From assembly GCA_036502005.1 (NCBI GenBank), contig DASXZH010000016.1:1-64000 (forward strand): 64,000 nucleotides of DNA, given 5' to 3'. Numbering within the stretch: the first letter of the stretch is position 1; every line of letters starts with the position of its first letter. A program made the position numbers and the translations under genes. Shown here in pieces: positions 25,921 to 34,464 of the stretch. Below the pieces are notes generated by a model. The model made no database searches and was not told where the DNA came from. It saw only the letters and a program-made list of their open reading frames with translations. The DNA is from DASXZH01 sp036502005 (GTDB lineage: Bacteria > Armatimonadota > Fimbriimonadia > Fimbriimonadales > Fimbriimonadaceae).

Positions 25921-26949
25921 ATGAAACCAACCATTCGTGACGTTGCAAAAGCTGCCGGTGTTTCGGCCATGGCCGTGTCTTATGTTCTCCACGGCACGGG
26001 CAGAAATGTCCGCGTATCGGAAGAAACATCGGAAAAGATCCGAAAGGCTGCCAGCGACCTCAGATATGCCCCAAACAGCATGGCCCGCACTTTCCGCTCC
26101 GGAAAGACCCATATGGTGGGTGTGGTTTTTCAGCACCTTGACCGGTTGTCGGACGACAACCCTTATTTACCCTTGCTCCTCAACGGCATCATGGCGGCTT
26201 TATTTCCCGCAGGATATACGCTTGCCCTGTGTCCTCGGCTAGTTCAGCATGGCGACATGGTCGCCATGCTCGATGGCCGATTCGATGGAGTGCTCTGGGC
26301 TCGCCCAGACTTTACCGAAGCCAACGTTGAGAGCCTGCGCGATGCCCGCGTCCCGCTTGTGATGCTTCACGCTCCCGAGGGCTCTGCTGACGGGATTTCA
26401 ACTTTCTGTGCCGATAACGACAGCGCCTTAAGACTTGTCGTCGACCACCTTTATCAGCTTGGGCATCGCAACTGCACGTTCGTCATCGATGAGGTTAACG
26501 ACCACACCGCTGAAGGGCGTGCTCGTGGCCTAGCCTTTTTGGAAGCAATTCAATCTTACGGAATGAGTGGCGAGGTTTGGACCTGGGATGAGCGGTCTCA
26601 AAGCCTTTCCGAATATCATCAAGCAAACCGAGGGCGCACCGCCATGGTTTGCTTCTCCGACACCCTTGCCGGTCGAATCCTTACAACCCTCCACAGCTTT
26701 GGCATGAGTGTGCCGAGGGAGATCAGCGTAGTCGGATTCGACTCATCCACGTTTTGCGATCGGACCACACCGAAGTTGACTTCGGTCTACCAACCGGTTG
26801 AGAAGATCGCATTTGAGGCCACTTCCCATTTACTGTCGCTCATAGCGGCGGATGAGAGAGGGGAGCCCAGCACTCAGCACTCGTCAACCTTATACGCTTG
26901 TGGCCTCGACGTTCGTGAGTCCACATGTCCACCTTCATTGCGGAAGTAA
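25921..26949 (+). CDS. LacI-family regulator (probable xylan regulon repressor)
   Basis: A 342-residue LacI protein. The N-terminal helix-turn-helix reads TIRDVAKAAGVSAMAVSYVL, followed by the hinge region VSEETSEKIRKAASDLRYAPN and a sensor domain ending VVGFDSSTFCDRTTPKLTSVYQP. It is clearly paralogous to the protein at 184-1200. It is the first gene of an operon that continues 4 bp later with a prepilin gene and ends with a beta-xylosidase. A perfect palindrome just before its start recurs upstream of other xylan genes, so it probably represses itself and them until a xylan-derived sugar binds. The effector is unknown. Confidence 0.92.
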   Translation: MKPTIRDVAKAAGVSAMAVSYVLHGTGRNVRVSEETSEKIRKAASDLRYAPNSMARTFRSGKTHMVGVVFQHLDRLSDDNPYLPLLLNGIMAALFPAGYTLALCPRLVQHGDMVAMLDGRFDGVLWARPDFTEANVESLRDARVPLVMLHAPEGSADGISTFCADNDSALRLVVDHLYQLGHRNCTFVIDEVNDHTAEGRARGLAFLEAIQSYGMSGEVWTWDERSQSLSEYHQANRGRTAMVCFSDTLAGRILTTLHSFGMSVPREISVVGFDSSTFCDRTTPKLTSVYQPVEKIAFEATSHLLSLIAADERGEPSTQHSSTLYACGLDVRESTCPPSLRK

Positions 26950-26953
26950 CTCT

Positions 26954-27886
26954 ATGAAATCGAAAGCATTCACTCTTATCGAACTGCTAGTTGTAATAGC
27001 GATCATCGCTATTCTGGCAGCCATCCTTTTCCCGGTATTCGCGCAAGCCAAATTGGCCGCTAAGAAAACCGTGGACCTTTCAAACTTAAAGCAGCTTGGG
27101 CTCGCCGTCATCATGTATTCCAACGATTACGACGATGCGTTCCCTCGCGGCGACTACTATGCCGCCGGCCGTAATCCCTACAACGGAATTACATGGCGCG
27201 AAGCTAGCTTCCCTTACATCAAGAATGGCGAAGTTTCCGGAAACGTTGGCGGGGCCACAAACCAGCCCGTCGCACAAGTTGGTCTGTTCTCTTCTCCTGC
27301 CGCTCCTGCGAACTCCCTTGATGACTACGGCGCAAATCCGTTCATGATGGAAAGTGAAGCAGCCTGGTGCGAAGAAAACGGCGGAGGCAACTTCTGCGAT
27401 TCCCATATTCCGTCGCCCTATACAGCTACGGTACCGACCGGACAGACTCCTGCTCCTTCTATGACCAGCTCACAGCTTCCTTATCCTTCGAGCATTTTCA
27501 TGCTTACGGGCCAGGGCGTAAATCCCACATATAACGCAGGCAACGAGTACATTGAAGGCAGCAGCTACTGGTGGGAAGGCGCTTCCCTTGATATCAAGGG
27601 CGGCTATCCTCCTGCAAACTTCTTGGTAGACAAGCAGCCAGACTATGACGGTAGTGGCTCAGCAACGTCAACGGGCGCGGCAACGGCGTTGCCGATCTTC
27701 CGCTACATGCAAAACGACAACATCGCTTTCGGCGATGGACATGCCAAGAGTCGACATCAGGGCAACTTCGGATGGTGCAAGGATGTTTACATTCCTAACC
27801 AGCCGGTCGACGCTTACAACACGTCCGACTTCAACGACAGCTACGAGTGGACAACCGGCGTTTGCGTGGGGTTCACCCAGTCGTGA
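26954..27886 (+). CDS. Prepilin-like protein, DUF1559 class, in the xylan operon
   Basis: A 310-residue prepilin-like protein with the leader MKSKAFTLIELLVVIAI and the hydrophobic helix to FPVFAQAK; here the residue before the Phe is Ala rather than the usual Gly. It shares YSNDYDDAFPRG and the late FGDGHAK motif with the protein at 4256, and has two Cys pairs (WCEENGGGNFC and WCKDV...GVCVG). I start at the ATG 4 bp after the LacI stop; an earlier in-frame start would overlap the LacI gene and lose the short leader. It should be processed by a prepilin peptidase and placed in the inner membrane or a pseudopilus. Its place between a LacI gene and a xylosidase suggests a role in xylan use. Confidence 0.87.
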   Translation: MKSKAFTLIELLVVIAIIAILAAILFPVFAQAKLAAKKTVDLSNLKQLGLAVIMYSNDYDDAFPRGDYYAAGRNPYNGITWREASFPYIKNGEVSGNVGGATNQPVAQVGLFSSPAAPANSLDDYGANPFMMESEAAWCEENGGGNFCDSHIPSPYTATVPTGQTPAPSMTSSQLPYPSSIFMLTGQGVNPTYNAGNEYIEGSSYWWEGASLDIKGGYPPANFLVDKQPDYDGSGSATSTGAATALPIFRYMQNDNIAFGDGHAKSRHQGNFGWCKDVYIPNQPVDAYNTSDFNDSYEWTTGVCVGFTQS

Positions 27887-28104
27887 AAGCCGTCCTCCTG
27901 TGCGTCATATCATTGCTGGTAATGGCTGGGTGTACCTCCGGAAACAGTGATGATACGGCCGTGAAACTGCCAAATGGGGCTGGAAAGCCATTAAATCCTA
28001 CGGGACAGCAGACGCCGGATCAAAAAGCAAAGGCGGATCAAATCTCTGCGGATGCGTTAAGGGTAGATAAAGCGCGCGGCTCGATGCTGCAGGCGGGCAA
28101 GTAA
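27883..28104 (+). CDS. Small lipoprotein after the prepilin gene
   Basis: A 73-residue protein starting at a GTG that overlaps the prepilin stop by 4 bp (GTGA), so translation is coupled. The signal ends in the lipobox MAGC (Cys about 16). The tail is polar and Gln/Lys-rich with no known domain. The tight coupling to a prepilin gene parallels the pilin-lipoprotein pair at 4256-5438. Confidence 0.7.
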   Translation: MKAVLLCVISLLVMAGCTSGNSDDTAVKLPNGAGKPLNPTGQQTPDQKAKADQISADALRVDKARGSMLQAGK

Positions 28105-28109
28105 GAAAC

Positions 28110-28544
28110 GTGAAACGCATACCGAAGAGTTGTTGGCTACTCGTTTCCGGGTTAGCCATAATTCTCGTCGGATGCAGAGCCTCGTCGTCGGTGGATTCCG
28201 ATTCCACCGACGATGGGGCTAAATCCGTTAAGCCAGTCGCTTTTCAAGGAACTCCCGATCCTGCTTTGGTAGGGAAATGGGTTTCCACAGGCGGCGACTC
28301 GGTTTTTGAACTGGGTAAGGACGGAAATCTGAAAATGACTTCGATTGTTCACGCTCCAGGAGCCTCCAAACCGCAAGAACGCCAGCGAACTGGGTTCTGG
28401 GGAGTAAGTGACAAAACCCTTTACACCAAAACCACCGACACCAGCGGCGAAACAGTCGCCAAGTACAGTTTTGAGGAAAAGGGAAACTCGCTGACGGTTT
28501 ATATTTCTGGAATAAAGATGAAGACCATCTTTCACCGAGGCTGA
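28110..28544 (+). CDS. Lipoprotein with a lipocalin-like C-terminal part
   Basis: A 144-residue lipoprotein: GTG start, hydrophobic signal and lipobox LVGC (Cys about 22), a Ser/Asp-rich linker, then a beta-rich region beginning LVGKWVSTGGDSVFELGKDG. This resembles the small lipocalin-like domains (DUF-type) that test as calycins, but I cannot name a family with certainty. It lies 5 bp after the previous lipoprotein gene and 50 bp before the GH52 gene, so it belongs to the same operon. Confidence 0.68.
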   Translation: MKRIPKSCWLLVSGLAIILVGCRASSSVDSDSTDDGAKSVKPVAFQGTPDPALVGKWVSTGGDSVFELGKDGNLKMTSIVHAPGASKPQERQRTGFWGVSDKTLYTKTTDTSGETVAKYSFEEKGNSLTVYISGIKMKTIFHRG

Positions 28545-28594
28545 GGCGATAAACAAAGAACTGCGCAACTTTTGACCTTGCTCAGTAATCAACC

Positions 28595-30766
28595 ATGGAC
28601 GATACAATATTTTTCAACGCTCACCATTCACCCATTGGCGCATTTTCGACGCTAACTTTGGGGTGCAAAGGTTCAAGAGGCGGCTTTGGATGTGGCCTTA
28701 AAGGCCCTGCCGACGAGAGCGTTTTTGTAGGTATTGAAGAAGAGCGCAGGCCGGGAATGTTCAAGTGCCTGCCGTTTTTTGATGGGAGCGATTTCGCTCC
28801 AGCACCAGAATCGTTTGACGTTGAAGGTCTCTCGGACCATCACCATCCAAATGCGGTTCTTCCTTTTTTTGATTCAGACATCACCCGGAAGTTGGGTGCT
28901 GCTTCTGATATATGGTCGGCGGGTGATTTAACCTTTTCGATTTACAACCAAGTGACCTCGATTCCCGATCCCGCCACCGCCGATCCGGTGTCGCTAAGGA
29001 AGGTTTGCGTTCCCGCTTTGATCGTTGAGCTGAAGGTCGATAATTCAAAGGGAGTTCGGCCGCGCAAAGCCTTTTTTGGATTCGCCGGCTCCGACCGCAG
29101 GAGAGCAATGAGGCCGATTGATTCCGAGGGTCTTGTAGGAGTGGCCCAAGGGCGGCGCACAGGCATCGCCACAGCCTACAAGGATTCCTATGCGGGTATT
29201 GGCCTCCAGCCTGAATCTGTTTTGAATCCGAAATACTCAGAGAACCTGCTCTTTACAATCGGTGGTTCGGGCCTTATAGTGGTGACCGTTCCGCCCGGCT
29301 GTTGCGAGTCGATCCGGTTTGCGGTTGGTTTTTTTGAAGACGGCATCGTAACGACGGGAATCGACACTTCTTACCTCTACACGACGCTCTTTTCCGGTCT
29401 GGAAGAAGTCCTGTCTTACGCGCTCACGCAGGCAGATCGAATCATCAAAGCGGCGACTGAGATGGATTCTCGAATTTTGGAAAAGGTGGGTCCCGTTCGC
29501 GCCCTCACCATTGGCCACGCAATAAAGAGCTACTACGGGAACACGCAGCTTCTTGTGACCAATGAGGGCGCTCCAATTTGGGTTGTTAACGAAGGGGAAT
29601 ATCGAATGATGAACACATTCGACCTCACGGTGGATCAGCTTTATTTGGAGTTGGCGCTTAACCCTTGGACCGTCTCGAACGTTCTTGATCTCTATGCCGG
29701 ACGGTATTCCTACATCGATGATGTTCGCTTTCCAACCGGCCAAGATTTGTACCCTGGTGGTCTCGCTTTCGCTCATGATATGGGAGTGGCGAACCACTTT
29801 AGCCCGCCGGGCCGATCCTCCTACGAACTGGCGGGCTATAAGGGCGTTTTCTCGTACATGAGCTGCGAAGAACTGGTGAACTGGATCCTCTGCGTATGCA
29901 TTTATGCCTCGCATACGCGGGACGCGGCGTGGCTAAAAAGTCAGGCTGCCAATATCGCAAGCGCGGTTGAATCCTTGGTGAATAGAGACGATCCTGATTC
30001 CAGTAAACGCAACGGCGTGATGTCTCTCGATTCTGCGCGCTGTAAAGAAGGTGCCGAAATTACCACCTACGACAGCCTCGATGCTTCCCTTGGCCAAGCC
30101 CGGAACAACATCTATTTGGCCGTTAAGACTTGGGCCGCCTATGCTCTTGTTGAGGAGCACCTTACGACGCTGGGCGCCAACCTCATGGCTGAAGTGGCAA
30201 GGGCGCAATCAAAGCTTTGCGCGGCCACCCTTTGCTCGGCCGCCGATGCGGATGGTTTCCTTCCTGCCGTTATAGGTGAGGGCGTAAACGCGCGCATCAT
30301 CCCGGCAATCGAGGGTTTGGTTTATCCGTTAGTGGCTGGCAGAAGCGATCTTCTCAGCAGGGATGGCCCATTTAAGCAGTTGAGGCAGGTTCTGGAAACG
30401 CACTTTGAGAATTGCTTAGTGCCTGGCATTTGCCTTTTTGATGATGGTGGATGGAAGCTGAGCTCGACCAGCAAAAACTCTTGGCTAAGCAAGATTTACC
30501 TGTGCCAGTTTGTTTCTGAGGTTGTCTTCGGGCGAGCAATCGACTCCGACGCAGACGAAACCCACTGGAACTGGCTGATGGATGAGGATAACGGCTATTA
30601 CGCCTGGAGCGACCAGATGGTAGCTGGCAAGGCCCATGGCAGCCGATACTATCCAAGAGGCGTGACGGCAGCGCTTTGGCTCTCTGAACCGGACCGAGTG
30701 CTGAAATCAATAACCGAGTTATTGACTAGCGCAACGCCGTTCACTCGTCCGAGCGTTTTGGCTTAG
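28595..30766 (+). CDS. GH52 beta-xylosidase
   Basis: A 723-residue GH52 enzyme that releases xylose from the non-reducing end of xylooligosaccharides. It follows the Geobacillus enzymes along its length: FFNAHHSPIGAF at the start, YYGNTQLL, VVNEGEYRMMNTFDLTVDQ (putative nucleophile Glu about 335) and AEITTYDSLD (putative acid Asp about 493), NSWLSKIYLCQF and YYPRGVTAALWL. There is no signal peptide, so it is cytoplasmic. It closes the operon begun by the LacI gene, fitting a route of import followed by intracellular cleavage to xylose. GH52 is a small family known mainly from Firmicutes. Confidence 0.94.
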   Translation: MDDTIFFNAHHSPIGAFSTLTLGCKGSRGGFGCGLKGPADESVFVGIEEERRPGMFKCLPFFDGSDFAPAPESFDVEGLSDHHHPNAVLPFFDSDITRKLGAASDIWSAGDLTFSIYNQVTSIPDPATADPVSLRKVCVPALIVELKVDNSKGVRPRKAFFGFAGSDRRRAMRPIDSEGLVGVAQGRRTGIATAYKDSYAGIGLQPESVLNPKYSENLLFTIGGSGLIVVTVPPGCCESIRFAVGFFEDGIVTTGIDTSYLYTTLFSGLEEVLSYALTQADRIIKAATEMDSRILEKVGPVRALTIGHAIKSYYGNTQLLVTNEGAPIWVVNEGEYRMMNTFDLTVDQLYLELALNPWTVSNVLDLYAGRYSYIDDVRFPTGQDLYPGGLAFAHDMGVANHFSPPGRSSYELAGYKGVFSYMSCEELVNWILCVCIYASHTRDAAWLKSQAANIASAVESLVNRDDPDSSKRNGVMSLDSARCKEGAEITTYDSLDASLGQARNNIYLAVKTWAAYALVEEHLTTLGANLMAEVARAQSKLCAATLCSAADADGFLPAVIGEGVNARIIPAIEGLVYPLVAGRSDLLSRDGPFKQLRQVLETHFENCLVPGICLFDDGGWKLSSTSKNSWLSKIYLCQFVSEVVFGRAIDSDADETHWNWLMDEDNGYYAWSDQMVAGKAHGSRYYPRGVTAALWLSEPDRVLKSITELLTSATPFTRPSVLA

Positions 30767-30826
30767 CTACATGAGGTAATCGCAAAACCCTGCGTACACT
30801 CCGACGAACCAGCGAAGCCCTGTTCG

Positions 30827-31068
30827 CCCTCTCCCGGTTCGCTCGCGGACTCGCTTACCGACCTCTCCTCGAGGAGAGATGAGTAGTCCCGCGGCTTTCC
30901 CAAAAGACTTGTTGGCATTAGTGAGATCGGTTACTGTTTCATACTTTGAACGCCGCCCAACGAGTCATCTCTCCTTGAGGAGAGGTCGGAAGCTTTCCAA
31001 TATGCGCACGGCCGTCCAATCCGGAAACTCCGACAAAAGAAAGCGCTGAGGAACGAAGCGGGAGAGGG
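30827..31068. repeat. MITE-like element with long inverted arms
   Basis: The left arm (30827-30882) contains CCTCTCCCGGTTCGCTCGCG, then CGACCTCTCCTCGAGGAGAG. The right arm (30964-31068) contains the reverse: TCATCTCTCCTTGAGGAGAG followed by GGTCGG and, later, GAAGCGGGAGAGGG. The middle roughly 80 bp is unrelated. It lies between the convergent ends of the GH52 and permease genes. The words match the hairpin at 14128-14171. Confidence 0.65.
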
Positions 31069-31112
31069 CTTAAAAGACCTGCTCTGTAATGTTAATATCC
31101 CCAATGACGTTT

Positions 31113-32000
31113 TCACTTGATGCCGCTCATTACGATTCCCTTCACGAAGTATCGTTGGCCCAAGAAGAAGATCAAAACAAGGGGCAGCATGACGAGCACG
31201 CTGCCCGCCATAAGCAGATGATATTTCTGTTGCTGGGCGGCGTTAAAGGTTTGCAGGCCCAGCTCAAGCGTTTGCTTATGGGGGTCGTTCAAGTAGATTA
31301 AGGGCGCGAGAAAATCTCGCCAGTTGAAAATGAAGGCGAACACACCCACCGTTGCCAGCGCGGTTTTGGATAGCGGCATGATGATGCGCCTCCAAATAGT
31401 GAAGTGGCTAGCTCCATCGAGGAGGGCCGCCTCATCAAGCTCCCTCGGAACCGACATAAAGAACTGCCTCAACAGGAAGATGTTAAAGGCACCCCCGCCA
31501 AACCAGGCGGGCACAATGAGAGGATAAAACGTATTGATCCACCGAAGCTGGGCAAAGAGCAGATAGGTGGGAATCATCGTGATGATGGTTGGCAGCATCA
31601 TCGTGCTCAGCATGATTAGAAATAGCCTGTCCCGGCCGCGGAATCTCAACCTGGCAAACGCGTAGGCAACGAGAGAGGACGAGATGATCACCCCGAGCGA
31701 GGTCAAGAAGGCGATCACGAACGTGTTCCAGAAACATTGGACAAAACTCACGTTGGGGTTGTTGAGCACCTCTTTGTAGTTGTCCAGCGTGGGATGCTGG
31801 GCTAGCGCCCAAGCCGATGTGGTTTTTAGCTCCGCCTCACTCTTAAGAGACATGTTGAGGGCGGAAAGGAACGGCACCAGAAATATGATGGAGCCGACAA
31901 CAAGGAGAACAATGGCGACGACCTTGAGGATCTTTTCCCAGGCGATAGAGTTCCGCACTGCCCGGACTTGGGATCGTTCGGCCGCAGCTTCGGGAGTCAT
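31113..32000 (-). CDS. Carbohydrate ABC transporter permease (MalG type)
   Basis: A 295-residue CUT1 permease with about six membrane helices. The EAA loop is DEAALLDGASHFTIWRRIIMP near residue 205. It overlaps the fused binding-protein/permease gene by 4 bp (ATGA) and should pair with its permease half to make the channel. It is the last gene of the xylanase operon and likely helps import xylooligosaccharides. Confidence 0.92.
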   Translation of the reverse strand: MTPEAAAERSQVRAVRNSIAWEKILKVVAIVLLVVGSIIFLVPFLSALNMSLKSEAELKTTSAWALAQHPTLDNYKEVLNNPNVSFVQCFWNTFVIAFLTSLGVIISSSLVAYAFARLRFRGRDRLFLIMLSTMMLPTIITMIPTYLLFAQLRWINTFYPLIVPAWFGGGAFNIFLLRQFFMSVPRELDEAALLDGASHFTIWRRIIMPLSKTALATVGVFAFIFNWRDFLAPLIYLNDPHKQTLELGLQTFNAAQQQKYHLLMAGSVLVMLPLVLIFFLGQRYFVKGIVMSGIK

Positions 32001-34429
32001 CTAACCTCCGCCTCGTAATAGACTTTTCGGTTCAGCCGGAACTGGAGGAGCGTGAAGATCAGGATCACCAAGAAGAGGATCCATCCTAGGGCCGATGCGT
32101 ACCCCATGCGGAGGTTCTTAAAGGCGTTGTCGTACATGTGAAGCATAAAAACTCGTGTGGAATCGTTGGGGGCGCCGGTTCCGAGGGTAATAACAAAGAC
32201 CTGGGTAAAGACTTGAAAAGAGCCGATCACCCCGGTAACGAGAACAAAGAACAGCGAGGGCGTGAGCATCGGAAAAGTCACCGCCCTAAATTTCTGCCAA
32301 GCGTTGGCGCCATCGAGAGTCGCCGCCTCATAGTAGAACTGCGGAATGCCTTGGAGGCCCGCCAGCAGAATGATCATCGCCCCGCCAACGCTTAGGAGAG
32401 AGATCAAAACGAAGGTCGCCAAGGCGAGATGCTCGTTGCCGAGCCAGTTCGCCATGTCCTTCGGCTGTCCGCTGAACTTACCCATGAGCGTGCCCAGACC
32501 AATCAAGTTGCCCTTTCCGTTTGCCCCGTAAATAAGATTGTTTACGAGGCCTCCTTCCTGTTGAAAGATCTTTTGGAAGATAAGTGACAGACCGACGGTA
32601 GAACCCAGGGCCGGCAGATAAAAGCAAGTTCGGAAGATGGAAATGCCCCTTACTTTTGTGTTCAGCAATAGGGCCAAGGCAAGGGCCACCACTATGCCAA
32701 CGGGAACCGAAAAAAGCGTGTAGATACCGGTCACTTCCATGGATTTCCAGAAGCGTGGGTCACTCGTGAAAGCTTCGGTATAGTTGCCCAACCCGCGCGC
32801 CTTGGCGGGCATGATGATGTCCCAGTCCGTGAAGCTCATGATGAACGAGAGGAGCATGGGGCCGAGGGTGAAAAGGAGGGTGCCGATAATCCAGGGCGAC
32901 AAGAACCAGTAGGCCACCCGGCTTTCAGATTTAAGGTTTTTCGTGAGCTTCTTGCGCCGTTCCGGCAGATACACCCAGGCGAGCACGGCGCAAATAATGC
33001 CGACCATGGCGATGATGGCGCCAGTCCAGTTTAGATTCGGGAGGCTCTCCTTCTTGAGCATGTCGTTCAGGCGCGCAGTCGCCATGTCCTGCGCCTCATC
33101 GAGGCCCTCCTTTGGAGTTAAGAGGCCGGTCCAAATCGAGTCCTGCTTCGCCTGGAGCATGCTCATCAGCTCAGGAAAATCGGAAGAGCTGGGCATAAAA
33201 ACGACATAAGGAACTTCCTTGTCGGTGATGATCCGGCTTGGAGGGTAGCGCTGCTCGATCGGAGTATTCGGACCAGGGATCCAGGCATCGCTTAAAGCGT
33301 ATTTCCGAATGGCAGGCTGAGCGATGCCGGCCTGAGCCATGGCGAGCATTCCAGGCTTACCTGCCATATAGGAAGCGAGTTCAAAGGCTTCTTTGGGATG
33401 GGGAGTTGAACTGAGAATCGCGTAGCCGGAACCACCCGTTGAATAAGCGCGGACACCGTGCGCGTAAGACGGCCCCATCGCGATATCCCAATCGAAAAAC
33501 TCAGGCGTGCCGGGCTTAAGGGCGCGGCGGATTTTCACGGCATCCCAGATTCCGCAGATATACATCGCCGATTTTTGGGAGCTAAAGAGTTGGTCGGCAG
33601 TCGAGGACACAACCGAACTCATCTCGCTTGGCGAAGGCGCGAAGTGATATTTGTTGTAGATATCCGCCAAAAGCTGGTGCGCTTTAATGGACTGGTCGCT
33701 GTTGAAGAAGACCTTGGTGGGGTTTTCGCCGTTATCGGTAAAGCGTGCGTCTTGCCCAAAAAAGAACATGCTCAGAAGACCCATGGGGTCCCAGGTAGTT
33801 ACCGCGTAACGAGTGGGCCGGCCGTTTGCGTCCTTCTTGGTGAGTTTATCGAGAACCCACAGAAAATCTTTTTCTTTTAGCTCTGGACGTTCTTTGAAAT
33901 CCCATGTCCAGCTTCCATCCGGATAGGGAATGCCGGCCTCATCGAAGGCTTTTTTGTTATAGTAAAAGAGACCTTCGGGGGCGATATCGCGGGGCAGAAC
34001 GTAGAGTTTGCCATTCCAGGTGTGGGCTTTTACAATGGGCGCGTAGTATTGGCTGATATCGAAGCCGGGAACGGTATTGAACAGCGGCTCCAACGGCAAA
34101 AAAGCGCCGCGTTGGGCAAATTTTTCGAAGTCGGGAGGGTCCATCATCGCCACATCGGGCGCGACATGGGCGGCGTATTGGGCGAGCAGCTTTGTGAAAT
34201 AGTCGTTATAAAAAACTGCTTCCAGTTCAACGTGGATGCCCGGGTGAGTGGCTTCGAACTGCTTAGCCACTTGCTTAAGCACGCGGAGACTGTCATCGCC
34301 GTCCCAAACCGTCATCCTTAGCGTGATGGGCTCAGCCTGGCATAGACAGGTTAGGAGGCACAGGATAGGCACCAGCAGGCGAACCCAAAACGTTGCCGAT
34401 GGCCCTAGTGCCCCCTTTATATGTCTCAT
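31997..34429 (-). CDS. Solute-binding protein fused to MalF-type permease
   Basis: An 810-residue fusion. A signal region (about 15-32) leads into a family 1 solute-binding domain (about 33-470) beginning ITLRMTVWDGDDSLRVLKQV, with PRDIAPEGLFYYNKKAFDEAGIPYP and a late STGGSGYAILSSTPHPKEA. A membrane helix (about 480-500) and a short basic stretch (PERRKK) connect to a full CUT1 permease (about 515-810) with the EAA loop YEAATLDGANAWQKFRAVTFP. Such proteins are normally separate. The fusion would tether the receptor to its channel. It lies 35 bp after the GH10 gene and probably imports xylooligosaccharides. Confidence 0.92.
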   Translation of the reverse strand: MRHIKGALGPSATFWVRLLVPILCLLTCLCQAEPITLRMTVWDGDDSLRVLKQVAKQFEATHPGIHVELEAVFYNDYFTKLLAQYAAHVAPDVAMMDPPDFEKFAQRGAFLPLEPLFNTVPGFDISQYYAPIVKAHTWNGKLYVLPRDIAPEGLFYYNKKAFDEAGIPYPDGSWTWDFKERPELKEKDFLWVLDKLTKKDANGRPTRYAVTTWDPMGLLSMFFFGQDARFTDNGENPTKVFFNSDQSIKAHQLLADIYNKYHFAPSPSEMSSVVSSTADQLFSSQKSAMYICGIWDAVKIRRALKPGTPEFFDWDIAMGPSYAHGVRAYSTGGSGYAILSSTPHPKEAFELASYMAGKPGMLAMAQAGIAQPAIRKYALSDAWIPGPNTPIEQRYPPSRIITDKEVPYVVFMPSSSDFPELMSMLQAKQDSIWTGLLTPKEGLDEAQDMATARLNDMLKKESLPNLNWTGAIIAMVGIICAVLAWVYLPERRKKLTKNLKSESRVAYWFLSPWIIGTLLFTLGPMLLSFIMSFTDWDIIMPAKARGLGNYTEAFTSDPRFWKSMEVTGIYTLFSVPVGIVVALALALLLNTKVRGISIFRTCFYLPALGSTVGLSLIFQKIFQQEGGLVNNLIYGANGKGNLIGLGTLMGKFSGQPKDMANWLGNEHLALATFVLISLLSVGGAMIILLAGLQGIPQFYYEAATLDGANAWQKFRAVTFPMLTPSLFFVLVTGVIGSFQVFTQVFVITLGTGAPNDSTRVFMLHMYDNAFKNLRMGYASALGWILFLVILIFTLLQFRLNRKVYYEAEVR

Positions 34430-34464
34430 ACTTTCAGCATCCTGCTGGCTTCCGACTTAAAACG

